Shown: in pieces, positions 21,859-34,601 of the stretch
Numbering within the stretch: position 1 is the first letter of the stretch
Layout: the number at the start of each line of letters is the position of its first letter
Assembly: GCA_947683625.1 (NCBI GenBank)
Contig: CANTUR010000673.1
Location: 1 to 64,000, forward strand
DNA length: 64,000 nucleotides
Origin: Mallotus nudiflorus
Lineage: Eukaryota > Streptophyta > Magnoliopsida > Malpighiales > Euphorbiaceae
Direction of reading: 5' to 3'
Notes under the pieces: model-generated
Told to the model about the DNA's origin: nothing
Seen by the model: the letters and a program-made list of their open reading frames with translations, nothing else
Database searches by the model: none
Position numbers and translations under genes: made by a program

Positions 21859-22774
21859 TGTCCAAATGGAACAAGTGAACTTATTTGGAATAAGTGAGCC
21901 TGTATGGCTAGAGTGTTGTCTAACACTGTTTGAGGTTGCAGTTTTCTAGGGTTCTATTTGATCCTTTATAAACAGTGATTTTCAATAAAAATATATAAAA
22001 TGATTTTGCTGCATCTGTGTGTAATTGCTTGTATATATATCTATTATATATACTATTGACTATGTGCATTTTCATTTAGTATGCATGTATATATATTATA
22101 AAAATTCACTCAGTGAGGTCTGACTCCTCTCCGTTGACTATTTTTCAAGAGAGTCATCGTCTTCAGACCTCAGTAGCAGACCTATATGCCGGATTTCTTC
22201 CGCCCTGGCTTCATTATGTAAATTTCTTATCTGAGCTTTATTTTATAATCTAGACACTACAGTAGTTGTAATCAGATGTGGGGTTTATGTATTTATTTGT
22301 GTGAGTTATGTTTTTCAAATATTTGAACTGGATTTGTATTAAATGATTATTTATATATGAGATGAGGATTTAGATCCATTGATGTTTATTTACTTATCTT
22401 ATTTATGATTTTTATTTCCGTTGCAAATTATATTATTTATGTTATTATTATTATTATTGCATGTTTTATTTTATTTTTAGGCTTGCTACGGGTTCCGGAT
22501 TCAAAAGAATTCCCGGTCCCTAGCGCCGGTCATGGCCCCTATTTTGGGTCGTGACATAAAGCATCATGGGTTAAGCACTGCACCAGATAAACGATATGAC
22601 TTTACTTTGGTTTTTTGAATTTTTAATACAAGAGATATGACTTTACTTCTCAAATAAATGAGGATAGCAAGTGATAGTGGAAGACCTAAATTCCAAAGTT
22701 TTGTTGGTCATCACCATCTTATAACTATAATTGTTCTGAGTTATACATAAGTCCTTACATATCCCTATTATAGA

Positions 22775-24107
22775 ATAGGAGACATAGTTTTACATCCTTT
22801 TCACCATTCCCTTAATCTTTCTTGTCTCAAGACTCTTTTCACTAGAAATAATCAAGTACAGAAACCCTCTAAGCCCGACTTCCCTTCCTATAGTTGGCCA
22901 TCTATATCTCATAAAAGAATATGTGCACAGAACATTGCAAAACCTATCCAATATGTATAGTCTAGTCTTGTTCCTTTCATTTAATTGGCACAAGGTCCTT
23001 CTTGTATCATCCTTAGCCTCAATCGAAGAGTGCTTCAATAAAAATGACCTTATCTTTATCAATCGACCTCAAATTCGATTGGAAAATACATGAATTATAA
23101 CTATACAATAATAGGTGCTTTTGCTTACAGCCATCATTGACAGAACCTCTATCATATTACTGTACTTAAAATTTTCTCAATGAGTAGACTCAATATATAT
23201 TTGAGTATTAGACATAAAGAAGTTAGAATGTTGCTTAAAGGTTTATTCAAAAACTCACACATAAGTTTTGCTAAAGTGGAGATGAAATCAAGGCTATCAT
23301 AATTGTCCTTTAACATCATTATGAGGATAATTTCAGGGAAGCTGTATTTTGGGTCAGGAATAGAGAATTTAGAAAAGGCTAAGAAATTTCATGAAATTAT
23401 AAAGGACTAGAAATTAATGGAGCATCAAATCAGGGGATTTTCTACCATTTCTATAATGGATTGATTACCAAGGATTAGAGGAAAAAAATGCTCAAATTTA
23501 AGAAAAAGAAAGATGATTTTTGCCAAAGTTTGATAGATGAGCATCGAAACAACAATAATTTTTCCTCATATGGAGAAGGAGAAGGCAAGAATATTAAAAT
23601 AATAGTTGACAACATGTTATCTTTATAAGAATCAGAACCTGATTCTTATTATGATGAAATCATCAAAGGCATCATACTAGTAAGATTTGTATGTTTATTA
23701 TTATATCGAAGGCTAAACATCCTATTTTGTCATATATGTAGAATTTTAATAAAGTACTTATTCCTTAATTTATGCAGGCATTGTTAGCTGCAAGCATGGA
23801 TACATCACCAATAACACTATAATAGTCTCTCTCACTTTTAGCTAACCGTCTCGAAATGTTTAAGAAAGTTAGAGCAAAGCTAGACAAACTTGTTGGTAAT
23901 GATAGATTGGTAGATGAATCTGATTATTTGAAGCAACCATATTTGTAGTGCATCATAAGTGAGACATTCTGACTGTATCCAATAGCACCGCTTCTATTGC
24001 CATATAAATCATTAGAAGATTGCATCATTGGTAGCTATGATGTACCGTAAGGAACAATGCTATTGGTCAATGCATGGGCTATTCATAAATATAAAGGCAT
24101 ATAAATT
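22775..24107 (+). pseudogene. CYP81-like cytochrome P450 pseudogene, 3'-truncated
   Basis: Conceptual translation gives a hydrophobic N-terminal anchor (IPLIFLVSRLF), then the proline hinge and SLPIVGHLYLIKEYVHRTL, IEECFNKND and INRPQ, all typical of plant CYP81 enzymes. Later pieces are DFLPFL/WIDYQGLE, the EIIKGII start of the I helix, an intron (23680-23777, GTAAGA...TGCAG) at the conserved CYP81 position, then LLAASMDTSPIT, the K helix CIISETF and NAWAIHKYK. The I-helix core AGTDTS appears as ASMDTS. Many stops and frameshifts occur. Translation ends at 24107 where a Copia LTR begins, and the heme-binding Cys loop is absent. CYP81 enzymes are ER-anchored hydroxylases of specialised metabolism; this copy cannot be active. 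The ancestral start is probably near 22775 (ATG decayed). Confidence 0.86.
23680..23777 (+). other. Retained intron of the P450 pseudogene
   Basis: 98 bp from GTAAGATTTG to TTATGCAG, AT-rich, in phase 0 between GGCATCATACTA and GCATTGTTAGCT. Its presence shows that the pseudogene is a decayed or duplicated genomic copy, not a processed retrocopy. Confidence 0.82.
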
Positions 24108-24474
24108 TGTTGGGGCAGTGAGAGCTAAGAAATAAATAACTAAGAACAATGAAATATGTCTTAAACTCTCACATGTATCTCATTAATAGAGCTATTGTTA
24201 TATAGCAGTAATATTACAAGTTTTACAAGAAAAATGCCATGCTATAATCTAACACATACGCCTAGTAGTATGGTGTATATTACTTGCTCTTACTTGTATA
24301 ATGAAATAAGAACCATACTTTCAACCATACCTATTTAGCAACTTAACTACTCTAGTTAAAATTAAAATTTCAGCAATCATTGCTTGTATATACATCAGTA
24401 GTACACATATAAAATACATATAAGTAACAAAATACATTGGCTTTGGAGCATTGAGAAAAGTATCAACTTTGACA
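24108..24474 (-). mobile_element. Small Copia-type LTR, minus orientation
   Basis: 367 bp. The minus strand begins TGTCAAAGTTGATAC at 24474, right after a purine tract AAAGAGGAG (24475-24483), and ends TGCCCCAACA at 24108. Size and ends fit a 3' LTR of a small Copia element. It adjoins the broken end of the P450 pseudogene. The neighbouring 24484-24790 may be internal sequence of the same element (a 60-codon open frame at 24569-24751), but no named domain was recognised there. Confidence 0.45.
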
Positions 24475-24869
24475 CTCCTCTTTAATTCTTTTCTTGAAGA
24501 CTCTAAACTTGCTCATTTGAACATCAAACTCAAAACAATCTACCATTTTGCTTTAGACCTAAAATTTATTAATTTAACATTTCCAACTTTTTGAAATCTT
24601 TAATTTTATGAACTTCTTCAATTGCAATAAAAAAATCATCAAAATAAAAAGACTTTATCATTAATTTTTGACTTCCATAAAGAACATAATTAATTTGGCT
24701 CCTCCTGAAATTAAAGTTAGTTATGCCATACCAATACTTGGACACCTCCATTAGCCTGTCACATACATGATACTCCTCCTAAATTTTTAGGAGTGTTATG
24801 CAATTGGTTGATTCTTCCAAAACATAAGTTCCATCTTCCATAAACATCACCCATTAACTTATTTTTTAG

Positions 24870-24995
24870 ACATGAACCCTTCATTCCAACATTTAGAGCA
24901 ATCACATCCCTTTAAAACATCTGAATTTTCAAACATGAACCATTCATTCCAACATTTGGAGCAATTTCATCCCTTTAAAACATCCAAATTTTTTT
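24870..24995. repeat. Two tandem 63-bp units
   Basis: CATGAACC(C/A)TTCATTCCAA begins units near 24871 and 24934, each ending CATCCCTTTAAAACATC plus an AT-rich tail. Non-coding. Confidence 0.8.
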
Positions 24996-25009
24996 CATCT
25001 TGGTGGTGA

Positions 25010-26478
25010 CCTTCATTGACTAGAAGTAATTCGAAGTACTCAATATCATTACTCTTTTAGAATTGAAGCTAATGGATACTTTAAAGGAATTTGGATTTTT
25101 TGGAAAGAAAAATTGCATGTTGAGGTGCTAGTTAGTAATAAATAATATGTGCATATATATGTTGATAATCTTGGCTAGCAACCCTTCCTTTTAACAGTTG
25201 TTTAAGCTAGCCCCAATGCCTCAATATGGAACATACTGTAGAACCACTTGAACACAATTGTAGATATAGTTAACTCTCTTTGGGAAACAGGTGGAGATTT
25301 TAATGCCATTCTGTATTCTAATGAGAAGTCCAAAGGTTCACCTAGAAGAACTGGGAGTTGTAATAAAATTTGGTAATTTATTAATGATAGTAACATGAAA
25401 GAGATAGGTTTTATAGGGCTAAAATACACTTGGAGTATAGGGATGGTTCAACAGCATTTTGGATAAATTTTTACGTAATATTGAGTGGTATCATATTAAT
25501 CCAAACTCAAGGGTTAAACACTTGGCAAATATCAACTCTGATCATATACCAATTCTCTTGAGTTTTAACTATAATTATGTTGATTTGCCTCCAAGATCAT
25601 TTTGCTTTCTTATGCCATGGGTTACTCACCCACAACAGAATGACTTAATCCAAAGATAATGGAGAAAGGATCTTTTGGTAGTGGAGAATTTACAATTACT
25701 TCGTGAAGCACTAAGAGTTTAGAATAAAGAGAATTTCGATAATTTTTTTCATAACAAAAGGAAACTGTTGGCTAGAATAACAGGTATTCAGGCAGTTCGA
25801 GAAAATAAGGACTCTGGATATCTAACAAGGTTGGAATCTAGGATCAGAGATGACTACAATCGTGTCCTATTACAAGAAAGAGTTATATTGGCAGTAGAAG
25901 TCTTCTTGTGACTGGGTGAATCTTGGTGACTGTAATACAACCTTTTTCTACTCTAAAGCTAAAGCTAAACAATAACGGGAAAAAATATCTCTTTTTAAGC
26001 TCACTTCGGGTGATTGGTGTAGTGATGATAACTTACTACAAAAGGATGCTATTGTTTTCTTTCGTGAGCTATACGCCAAGGAGAATTTCCATCGCTCTTC
26101 TTTCAATTTGAAAGGGCGTTTCCCTAAGTTGCATGAGGACGATTATCAATCTTTGTTAGGGTGTGTTATAAAAGATGAAATATGATGTGCATTATTTGAA
26201 ATGAACCCACCCTTTGAAGGCTCCCGATGTTGATGGATTACAAGCTTTCTTTTTTAAAAAACATTAGGCTTTGGTTGGGGACTCTCTTTTCTTTATAATT
26301 AAAGATTTTTTTGAAAGTGATACCTTTATGCTAAGCTTAACATAACCAATATTGTCTTGATTCCAAAAATCCAAAACCCAGAAACTTGGAGTCATTTCTG
26401 CCCTATAAGCTTGTGTAATGTCACGTATAAGCTCATCACCAAATTAATTGCCAACAGATTGAAACCACTACTATCGAA
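25010..26478 (+). pseudogene. LINE-1 copy, part 1: endonuclease and start of RT
   Basis: Plus-strand translation with frameshifts gives L1-type endonuclease pieces: ANGYFKGIWIFWKEK, TGGDFNAILYSNEKS (the GDFN motif), IGLKYTWS and the SDH motif in NSDHIPILLSF. A connecting region follows (NKENFDNFFHNKRKLL), then the early RT motif NIVLIPKIQNPETWSHF and CNVTYKLITKLIANRLKPLL. It breaks off at 26478 where a foldback element was inserted; the protein continues at 30537. Plant L1 ORF2 proteins nick DNA and reverse-transcribe their RNA at the target. Many stops show it is old. Confidence 0.85.
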
Positions 26479-26538
26479 TGACATAGCGGAAGCCTAAAGT
26501 AAAAGGGATAAATATTGAATTTCCATTTAGTCTACGAA

Positions 26539-29500
26539 TGTAATATCCCGAGTTTTTAAATAATTTTAAACTGCATCGAAATATGCAGTGTTAATAATTT
26601 TAATATATATTTTTTATTATTTAATTAGTTTGTCATTTATTAAGGTCATTTTAATTATTTTTAATTATTTTAAGTCCTTAACGTAAAATTTTCCCGGGGA
26701 TTTTATTTTTGGGGAAATTAAGACGTAAATAAATAAATATTAATTATTTTAAGTGGTTTTGTGAATTTACATGAGTTCATGCATGATTTTTAAGTGCCGA
26801 ATAAAATATATACGTATACATGCATTTAAATTAAATTAGGGTTTATTTTAGTTAAATTAAATTATATTATATAGTTTTAATATTAATTAAATGTGTATAT
26901 ATATATGTATATGTGTATATATATTATTAAATTTGTGTGTGGTGCATATTTATTGTGCATATAATATTATATATTAAAATAATAGAAGAGATAGATATAT
27001 ATATACATATATACATATAATATATATACCTAATATAAAGTTAGCTATATTTACAAGTTTGCCATTATCTCCTTCTTCTTCCTCCCGATCGTTCTTCCTC
27101 ACCTCCGGCCACTGCAACTCCGTTCCCTCACTGTCACTGTGCTTCTTGGTGTGCCACCTTCCCTTCCAGCTTGCTCCGTCGCCCCAAGCTTCCATTTTCG
27201 GCGTTGTTTAGCCGGATTTTCTTCAAATAGCCAAAACTTGCTCCTATCACCGATCAGCCTAATTCCTACCACCATTTGAAGTGCCACCGGTCTCTATCTC
27301 TTCTTTGAGCTCCGGTGAGTGCATTTCTAAGCTTGGTTTCACTTGATTTGGTCTAGATTTCCCTAGTTTTTCAATTTTTAATTTCGGCCACTTTGAGTTC
27401 TTGATTTTTTGAGCTTCAATTTCAATGATTCAAGCAAACTTCCTTCACAAAGATTGATCCTAGTAGCTTAATCTACATGCTGTAATTTTTGTAGAATTTT
27501 TGGGAATTATTTTGATTTTTGTGAATTTTTGATTATTTTTTTAATATTTTCTAGTTTTCGTAAATTAATTAAATAAATTATGAAATTGTGATTTATGGTG
27601 TTTTTAGGTGTTGAAAGGCATTTTAGAAATTTGTTTACAATTTTTATATAATTAATGTGAATTTATTTAGTTTATGTGATTTTTAGAAAATTAGGTTAAT
27701 TATGTGTTTTATTGAAATTAATTGGTTAATTGAGTATATTTGTTGATATTATTGAATTATATGTTGAGAAATTAATTTTTGAGTAATTGCATTATTTTTG
27801 GTGAATTTTTGAACAATTATAGTGAATATATATATAGTAGGGGTATTTTAGTAATTTGACATTAAATTGGCTAAAAATATAATTAAATTGGTTTTATTAG
27901 TTATTTGAGGTATAAAAATGATTTCTACAAATTATTTAGTATTTTTAACTAATTAAAACTATTTTTCGTAAATTATTTTCAAATTATATATAATATACTA
28001 TTTTTCTAAATAAATGAGTTTTTATCGATTTTTAATATGTTTTAGGGCTAATTATGTAATTTAGATTTATAAAATGTATTTTGATTATTAAAGGGTATTT
28101 CTGGTATTTTTCATGTGTTTTATGTTGTCTTGTGAATTGTAAATCTCGGCTGGTAGAATAGTAGTTTGGGAGTCCGACCGAGGAGTTGTGTGATTGTTTA
28201 TTTCCGAAGTGTGTTTCCTTGCAGGACTAGCTCTACTTTATGAGTAGAGAGATACCCGTTTTACAGGGGAGGTTCTGCCGGATTTTCGATAGAATTCTTG
28301 TAAAACGTGATATCCGGTTGAAATTCTTATTATGATTTTGTGTCCGATATTCTTAGATTGAGTCTCTAGAATGTCGATAGACTTATTCTAATTTCGTATT
28401 GTCGTTTGTTTGTTTAGTTTTGCCAAGACCGAGGCTTAGTGGACCAGGCCCGTTGGACCCGTCTCGAGGAGCGCTATAACAGTGAGTTGTTATTCTATAT
28501 ATACTTGTATTAGGATGCATATTTTTAGAAATGTATGATTTATTTTATAAATTATGCATATATGGTTTAATAATTGCTTAGGTTTATTTTTGGTATATTT
28601 TGGTTTATTTTAAATTAAATGCATGTTTTATTAATTAATTATACTTAAAATGTTTTTAAGTATATTTATGGTTTATTTTCAGTTTATTTTATAATTAAAT
28701 TGAATTTATTCGACATATATATACTCGAAATATACTTGGTTTATTTTTTGGTATATTTCTAGTTTATATATGGTTTATATTGTTATTTTTATTTAATATC
28801 ATGCATCATTTATTTTATGAATGTATGGTTTTATTTTTAAATGAAGGATATCAATAGAACGTGCTACCTAGTGGGTAGCACTAGGACCGAGTACGTACCA
28901 GTACGACGATAGCATTTAGGCTATATTACTAACCTATTTGTAGATTATGATTGGATTGGTTTATTTGATGTGAGATATGATTTGAGAGTGTGATTGTTGG
29001 AGCTCGGTTGACCAAGTGTCTCAGGGCTAATCACACTGACAGTCAGATTGCTGGAGCTCGGTTGACTTAGTGTCTCGGGGCCAGTCTACTGTCTAAATGG
29101 AACAAGTGAAATTATTTAGAATAAGTGAACCGGTATGGCTAGAGTATTGTCTAACACTGTTTTGAGATTACGATTTTTTCTAGGGTTCTATTTGATCCTT
29201 CATAATCGAATGTCATTTTCAGTATTTATATAAAATGATTTTGCTACATCTGTGTGTATTTGCTTGTATATATATTTATTATATATACTATTGATTGTGT
29301 GCATTGTTATTTAGTTATGCATGTATATATATTATAACGATTTACTCAGTGAGGTCTGACTCCCCTCCGTTGACTATTTTTCAGGAGAGTCTTCTTCTTC
29401 AGACCTCAGTAACAGACCCTTACACCGGATTTTTTCTGCCCTGACTTTACTATGTAATATGCTCACTTGATTTTATTTTATATTCTAGACACTGCAGTAG

Positions 29501-29774
29501 TTATAGTCAAGTTGTGGGATTTATGTATCATGTTTGTATGAGATTTGTATTTTAAAGATTTGAACTGAGATTTGTATTAAAGTTTATATATATATGAGAT
29601 GGATGGATTATTATTTTATTTTATTTATGAGATTTATTTCCATTACGAGATATTTTATTTATATTACTATTATTGCATGCTTTTATTTTATTTTTAAGGC
29701 TTGTTATGGGTTCCGGATTCGAAAGAATTCCCATTTCGTAGCGCTGGTCATGGCCCCTATTTTGGATCATGACA
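26539..29774 (+). mobile_element. Solo LTR B, same family as LTR A
   Basis: 3236 bp, TGTAATATCCCGAG to GGATCATGACA, flanked by ACGAA (26534-26538) and ATGAA (29775-29779). The matching arm of the host foldback element (rc near 30480) reads ATGAA, so the left copy carries the substitution. It is collinear with LTR A across 3.2 kb, including the leader island, the two 55-bp repeats and the terminal block. No internal region is present. Confidence 0.92.
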
Positions 29775-30079
29775 ATGAATTCCTGGAAAAAAAATCTTCT
29801 ACTAATTTGTCGATTCAAAGAATACCCAGAATAATAGGCATTAATAATCATTGATTCCTAAAAGAATGCCAAAAATTGGAGAAAATAGACATTTATATTA
29901 AATTAAATCAAAACTAACCATTCATTACAACCTTAAGGCTAGATATATATAGGGTGGCAAATACCTATCAACCCTAATTTTAATTAGGAAATAAAAATAA
30001 AGAAAATACTAGCTAAGATAGGAAATCAAATTCCTAACAATATAGGAAAGTCAAATTCTAACCAATGCTAAATTAAAAA

Positions 30080-30189
<110 letters not shown>

Positions 30190-30536
30190 AATTTAGCATT
30201 GGTTAGAATCTAACTTTCCTATATTGTTAGGGATTTGATTTCTTGCCTTAGTTAGGATTGTCATTATTTTATTTCCTAATTAAAACTAGGGTTGATAGGT
30301 TTGTGCCACTCTATAAATATGTAAGGCTTAGGGCTATTAGAGTTAGTTTTGATTGAATTTAATAGAATTATCTAATTTTTCCACTTTTCGGCATTCTTTT
30401 ATCAATGATTATTGATGCCTATTATTCTAGTTATTCTTTGAATCAACAGATTAGTAGAAGATTATTTTTCTTGGCATTCATAGACTAAATAGAAATTCAA
30501 TATTTATCCCTTTTAATTTAGGCTTCCGCTACGTCA

Positions 30537-32042
30537 TTGAAACTAGTTATTCCTTTGCAATCCAGCTTCATGAAAGGGCGACATATTATGGATAACGTGG
30601 TTGTGGCTTAGGAGATCATTCACTCTATGAGCTTAAAGAAGGGTAAAACAGGATACATGGCAATTAAAGTTGATCTAGCTAAAGCCTACGATTGAGTTAG
30701 CTAGCAATTCATACTTAACTCATGCTTTTCTTAATCTTATAATTAAGTGTATTACATCGGTGGCATTAATGCAAGTTTCTTGGAATGGAAAACTCTATAA
30801 GAGCTTTAATCCTTCATGTGGGATTTGCTAAGGAGATCTATTTCCCCTTGTATCTTTTTTTTGTTATGGAAAAATTAGCCTATGCTATCAAGCTTGAATC
30901 TAACAAAGGCATCTAAAATTCTTTTAAAATCAATTGAAATGGCTCCTCCATTAGCCATTTATTTTTCACAGATGACTTGATGTCTTTGTAAAAGCAAATG
31001 TCAAAAATTTCGTTAGCATAAATAAATTCCTTGCTAATCTCTGTGAATCCTTAGGTTAGCTTGTAAGCATGGACAAATCAATTCTTTTTTTCTCTAGTAA
31101 TACTATTCCTTCCACTAGACAAGAAGTATCTAACCAGCTGGATTTTTTAGGCACAAACAATATAGGGTGGTATCTGGGTATTCCCTTTGTTCATGGACGA
31201 AGGCTCAATATTATTTACAATTCAATTTTAAAGAGGAGACATAAACGTCTTTCTAGTTGGGAATCTTCAAAGTTTTCTTTGGCTAGCAGAAAAACTATAC
31301 TATAATAAAGTCTATGATTTCATCCATTCCTAGCTATATAATGTAGATGCATCTCTTTCCTAATAAAGTGTGTAATCAAATAGATGGTATGATTCGAAGA
31401 TTTTTATAGGGAACCACTCAGAGCTAGCGAAAAATAAGTCTTATTAAATGGAAGAATATTTTTTGTCAGGAGAAAGAATACAAGGGTCTAGTAATCAGAT
31501 GTGCTAAAATCCAACATATTGCTCTTTTAATGAAGTTAGCTTGGGGTATCATATCGAACTCAAATGATCTATAGGTTTTAGTGATCAAGTTTTAATACTT
31601 TTATTGGCTTTAACAAATGGCCCAAGGATGTGTTAGTAATGGTTCAGTGATCTGGAAAGGAATTTACAAAGCTTAGCAAACTATTAAAAATGGTTTGGAT
31701 TGGAGTTCTAGAAATAGGAGGTTGGTTAACTTCTTATTTGATAATTGGACAAATTTGGATAGGAATCTTAAAGATATGGCGACTGAGGAAATTCCTAAAG
31801 GGTTGCAAAATTTAAAAGTCTATCAATTTATTGATGCTGATGGTAATTAGGATTGGAAAAAGTTCTAACGATATTTGCCTCCCTCAATCCTTCTTCATAT
31901 TGCAGTTATAAAGCCTCCTTTCCCAAATAATGGTATTGATATCCCATTTTGGATTCATTATGCTAGTGGAAAATTTACAATTAAAATGACTTATAAGGCA
32001 TTAATCTTAAACTTTACATACCCTCCAAATTTGAAATGGTGT
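30537..32042 (+). pseudogene. LINE-1 copy, part 2: reverse transcriptase
   Basis: This continues the frame broken at 26478: KLVIPLQSSFMKGRHIMDN, then KTGYMAIKVDLAKAYD (RT motif A region), then a degenerate segment, HLFFTDDLMSL (usually FADD in plant L1), a thumb region around 31070-31300 (LDFLGTNNIGWYLGIPF) and a zf-RVT-like end (FWIHYASGKFTIKMTYKAL). Stops and frameshifts are frequent. It stops at about 32042, where unrelated sequence begins; the next LINE block is at 38385. Confidence 0.85.
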
Positions 32043-32679
32043 GTAGTTTGTGTTATGGAATTCAGGTTAATTTCCACCAATAATAACAAATTCACCTTGA
32101 GAACTATTGCTTAAGTGACTAGAGTGTAAACAATTGTACTAAAAAATGCCCCAAGGTAGATTCCCAAGAAAGGTGTGGTGGGACATAATGATCCACTTAA
32201 ATACCAACCTCCTAACTAGAATTTTTACCAAGACAAGTAATTTAATAGCATAATAATTCACAACAACTATACACAACAATAGTTATTAAATAGACATAAA
32301 AAAGAACACCAAAATTTAACGAGGTTCGACCAATTATGCTTATGTTCTCAAACACTAACAAAATAATATTTCACTAATTTAAGGAATGTCATACCTCAAA
32401 TTTGACTATACCTAAAAAGGTCCAATGATGAAATGAACCTTTAAAATGATTAGAGTCTGCTTGTTCATAATACCTCTGAAGTGTGCAACCTTAAAAAACT
32501 AACTGACCCCACCAGTGTATGAAATTGATTATCAAGCCATTGAGTTGTACTTTGATCTTACAAAATATGAATTATTGAAACAATAAGAAGCTTACTTTAA
32601 GAATTCCTTTCTTAGAACACTCTGCTTGTTGGTCGATGTTCATTTCATTATACTAGGACCTAACTTTGTGAAAAAATAG

Positions 32680-33050
32680 AAATTGATTTTGATAAAATCG
32701 ACTTCAAAAACACATTTGGGATACTCCAAAACCTTTGAAAGTGTTCCAGGAATGGTCCAATACAACTTGATGATTAGCGGATGTCGCTTAAAAGTGCATG
32801 TAAAGCCATAAACACCCCTAAGTGTCATGCACTAAAATTGAAGCCAAACCAGAAAATATGGACTTCAGAAACATATATGAAAGGCTCTAAAACCTCTAGA
32901 AATAGTCCAAAATAACTTGGGGATTAGCGTGTATCACTCAGAAGTGCACATATACAACCATGAGTGTCACACACTAGAATTAAGGCCGAATTAGACAAAA
33001 TGGATAGCAGAAATGCATCTGAAAGGACTAAAAACCCTAGGAGCCAACCT
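32680..33050. repeat. Diverged ~150-bp tandem repeat
   Basis: Two full units and part of a third share ACTTCAGAAACA, CTCTAAAACCT, GGTCCAA/AGTCCAA, GATTAGCG, AAGTGCA and GTGTCA(T/C)(G/A)CACTA blocks with a spacing of about 150 bp. No frame is conserved. Confidence 0.7.
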
Positions 33051-33226
33051 CCGTATAGCCTGCGTAAGCCCTAATTAGAGCACGTAATGCATGAAAGAGT
33101 GCATGAGCGTGTGTGTGTGACTACAAGCTTAGTGCATGACCAAGTGCACTTCGTGTGGCCATGTGCTTCATCCTAGGGACATACGTGTGACCACACCTAT
33201 ACCCCCCTATTCCACACATTTTTCAC

Positions 33227-33235
33227 TATAAATAG
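33227..33235 (+). promoter_or_regulatory. TATA box of a probable LTR promoter
   Basis: TATAAATAG preceded by a C-rich stretch and followed, about 30 bp on, by a purine-rich leader. Position and context resemble an LTR U3/R border. Confidence 0.42.
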
Positions 33236-34601
33236 ACACCTCCACACCCTATTTTGGGGGGAGGGAGCAAGTGGAAAACACACACACACTCAAAAATCTA
33301 TCTAATCTAAGGTGCTAGAAACCCCTTTCCAGATAGTTTTTGCTATCCCACTACTTTTTTTTAGGTGATTAGGTCTCTTTTCCACCAAACCAAGCGTCAT
33401 CTTTATCAAAGCGTACTTCAAAGGTATATAAACCAACATTATTCTATTGTCATTTTAAACCTCTCGATGAGGAAAGCTTAATAAGCCCTCGAAGCTAAAA
33501 CTTCAAAACCCACATAAGCTCAGTCGAATTTGAGGACTATACAATCATTTTGGCATATTTATTTTATTTTATTACTTTTAATTTTATTTTCACCAGCATT
33601 TGGGAATATTGTTGTGCTTGTGTGATAAGACTAGTAATTTTGCTTGCTATATGAATAATTTATGCTTTATTATACTCATTCCATATCACCATTCTGCATC
33701 CTCTAGTTTTGAAACATGAAATTGCATCGTAAATATCAATAATATGAAAAGTTCATATACCAAAATAGAGTCGTCATGTATCTGGTTCATTGATGACATC
33801 ATGCTTCCCTTATATTATCATTATATATCATTATAGCATAAATAATCATTGCGAACATGCATGATCATCCACATTTTGCTTACTCTTTTAAGTGATTAAG
33901 TATCCATTACTTATCCCATTGTTCATGTGATCAAGCAAGATGTGTGAATAATCATATTTGCCTTACAAATTCATCATATCTAAATTAGATTTCTTTTATG
34001 TAATCTCTTTTTCCTTTTATATGTATTTTATTATGAAAGTGATGTAATAGTAATATGTTCAGCTTTATTATCATCCTCTATCTAATGAATTAAGTGAATG
34101 CTATACAAACTATCATTACCAAAACTAGGGTATTATAGTAGCGATACATCAAACATCGTATAATAAGAAATAGTAAAAAAAGTAGATGCAATCTCCTGAA
34201 CCTGGAAATCTCTGCTGGTGATAATACTTATTGAGTGACCAAATGTTATCCCTTTCTTTTCTCCAATTTTTAAAAATTAGGTGGTGACTCCACAAAATAA
34301 AAAAGCATCTCTTTCCTCTTGAGACTAATCATTTGTCCCTATTCGGTAAATTTTCCATGTCCCTCGAAAACAAAATGAAAAGACCCTTACGAAACTAGTT
34401 CACCTCGAAACCAAAAATAAGAAACTAGGTCGCTCACAAGGAAATATTACAAAAAGAGAGAGAAAGAATAGAAATAGCTTAAATATTAGAGAAGGCTAAT
34501 TATAGGATAATTAACTAAAAAGGAGGATGTGTCTTTTTATAACCTTAATTCCTCCTTCATTTTTTTCTATTTCCTGATGTGGGATATTCATTTTGCTAAA
34601 A

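Larger units (their letters stand above)
19314..22556 (+). mobile_element. Solo LTR A, 3.2-kb Gypsy (chromodomain-type) LTR family
   Basis: 3243 bp, starting TGTAATATCTCGAG and ending GGGTCGTGACA, flanked by TAAAG on both sides (19309-19313 and 22557-22561), an exact 5-bp duplication. No primer site or PPT adjoins it and no internal gene follows, so it is a solo LTR left by LTR-LTR recombination. It matches 26539-29774 along its length. Its ends also match the LTRs of the complete element at 49748-60895, including the GAATTC...TAGCGCCGGTCATG block near the 3' end. A G+C-rich leader lies at 19826-20110. Confidence 0.92.
32043..34600. other. LTR-like non-coding block between LINE and Copia pieces
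   Basis: About 2.5 kb without a gene. It holds a three-unit tandem repeat (32680-33050) and a TATA box with an apparent promoter (33227-33235). Near 34280 lies a GGTGGTGACTCCA motif of the kind seen in retrotransposon LTR/leader regions. The stretch next to the Copia RNase H end (34390-34602, minus) reads as an LTR start with the CCCACATC motif. It is most likely one or more decayed LTRs; borders could not be set. Confidence 0.4.

Noticed and set aside
22557..26538. Reading LTRs A and B as the two ends of one element
   Set aside because: Each has its own target duplication (TAAAG; ACGAA/ATGAA), and the sequence between is a P450 relic and a LINE, not Gypsy genes.
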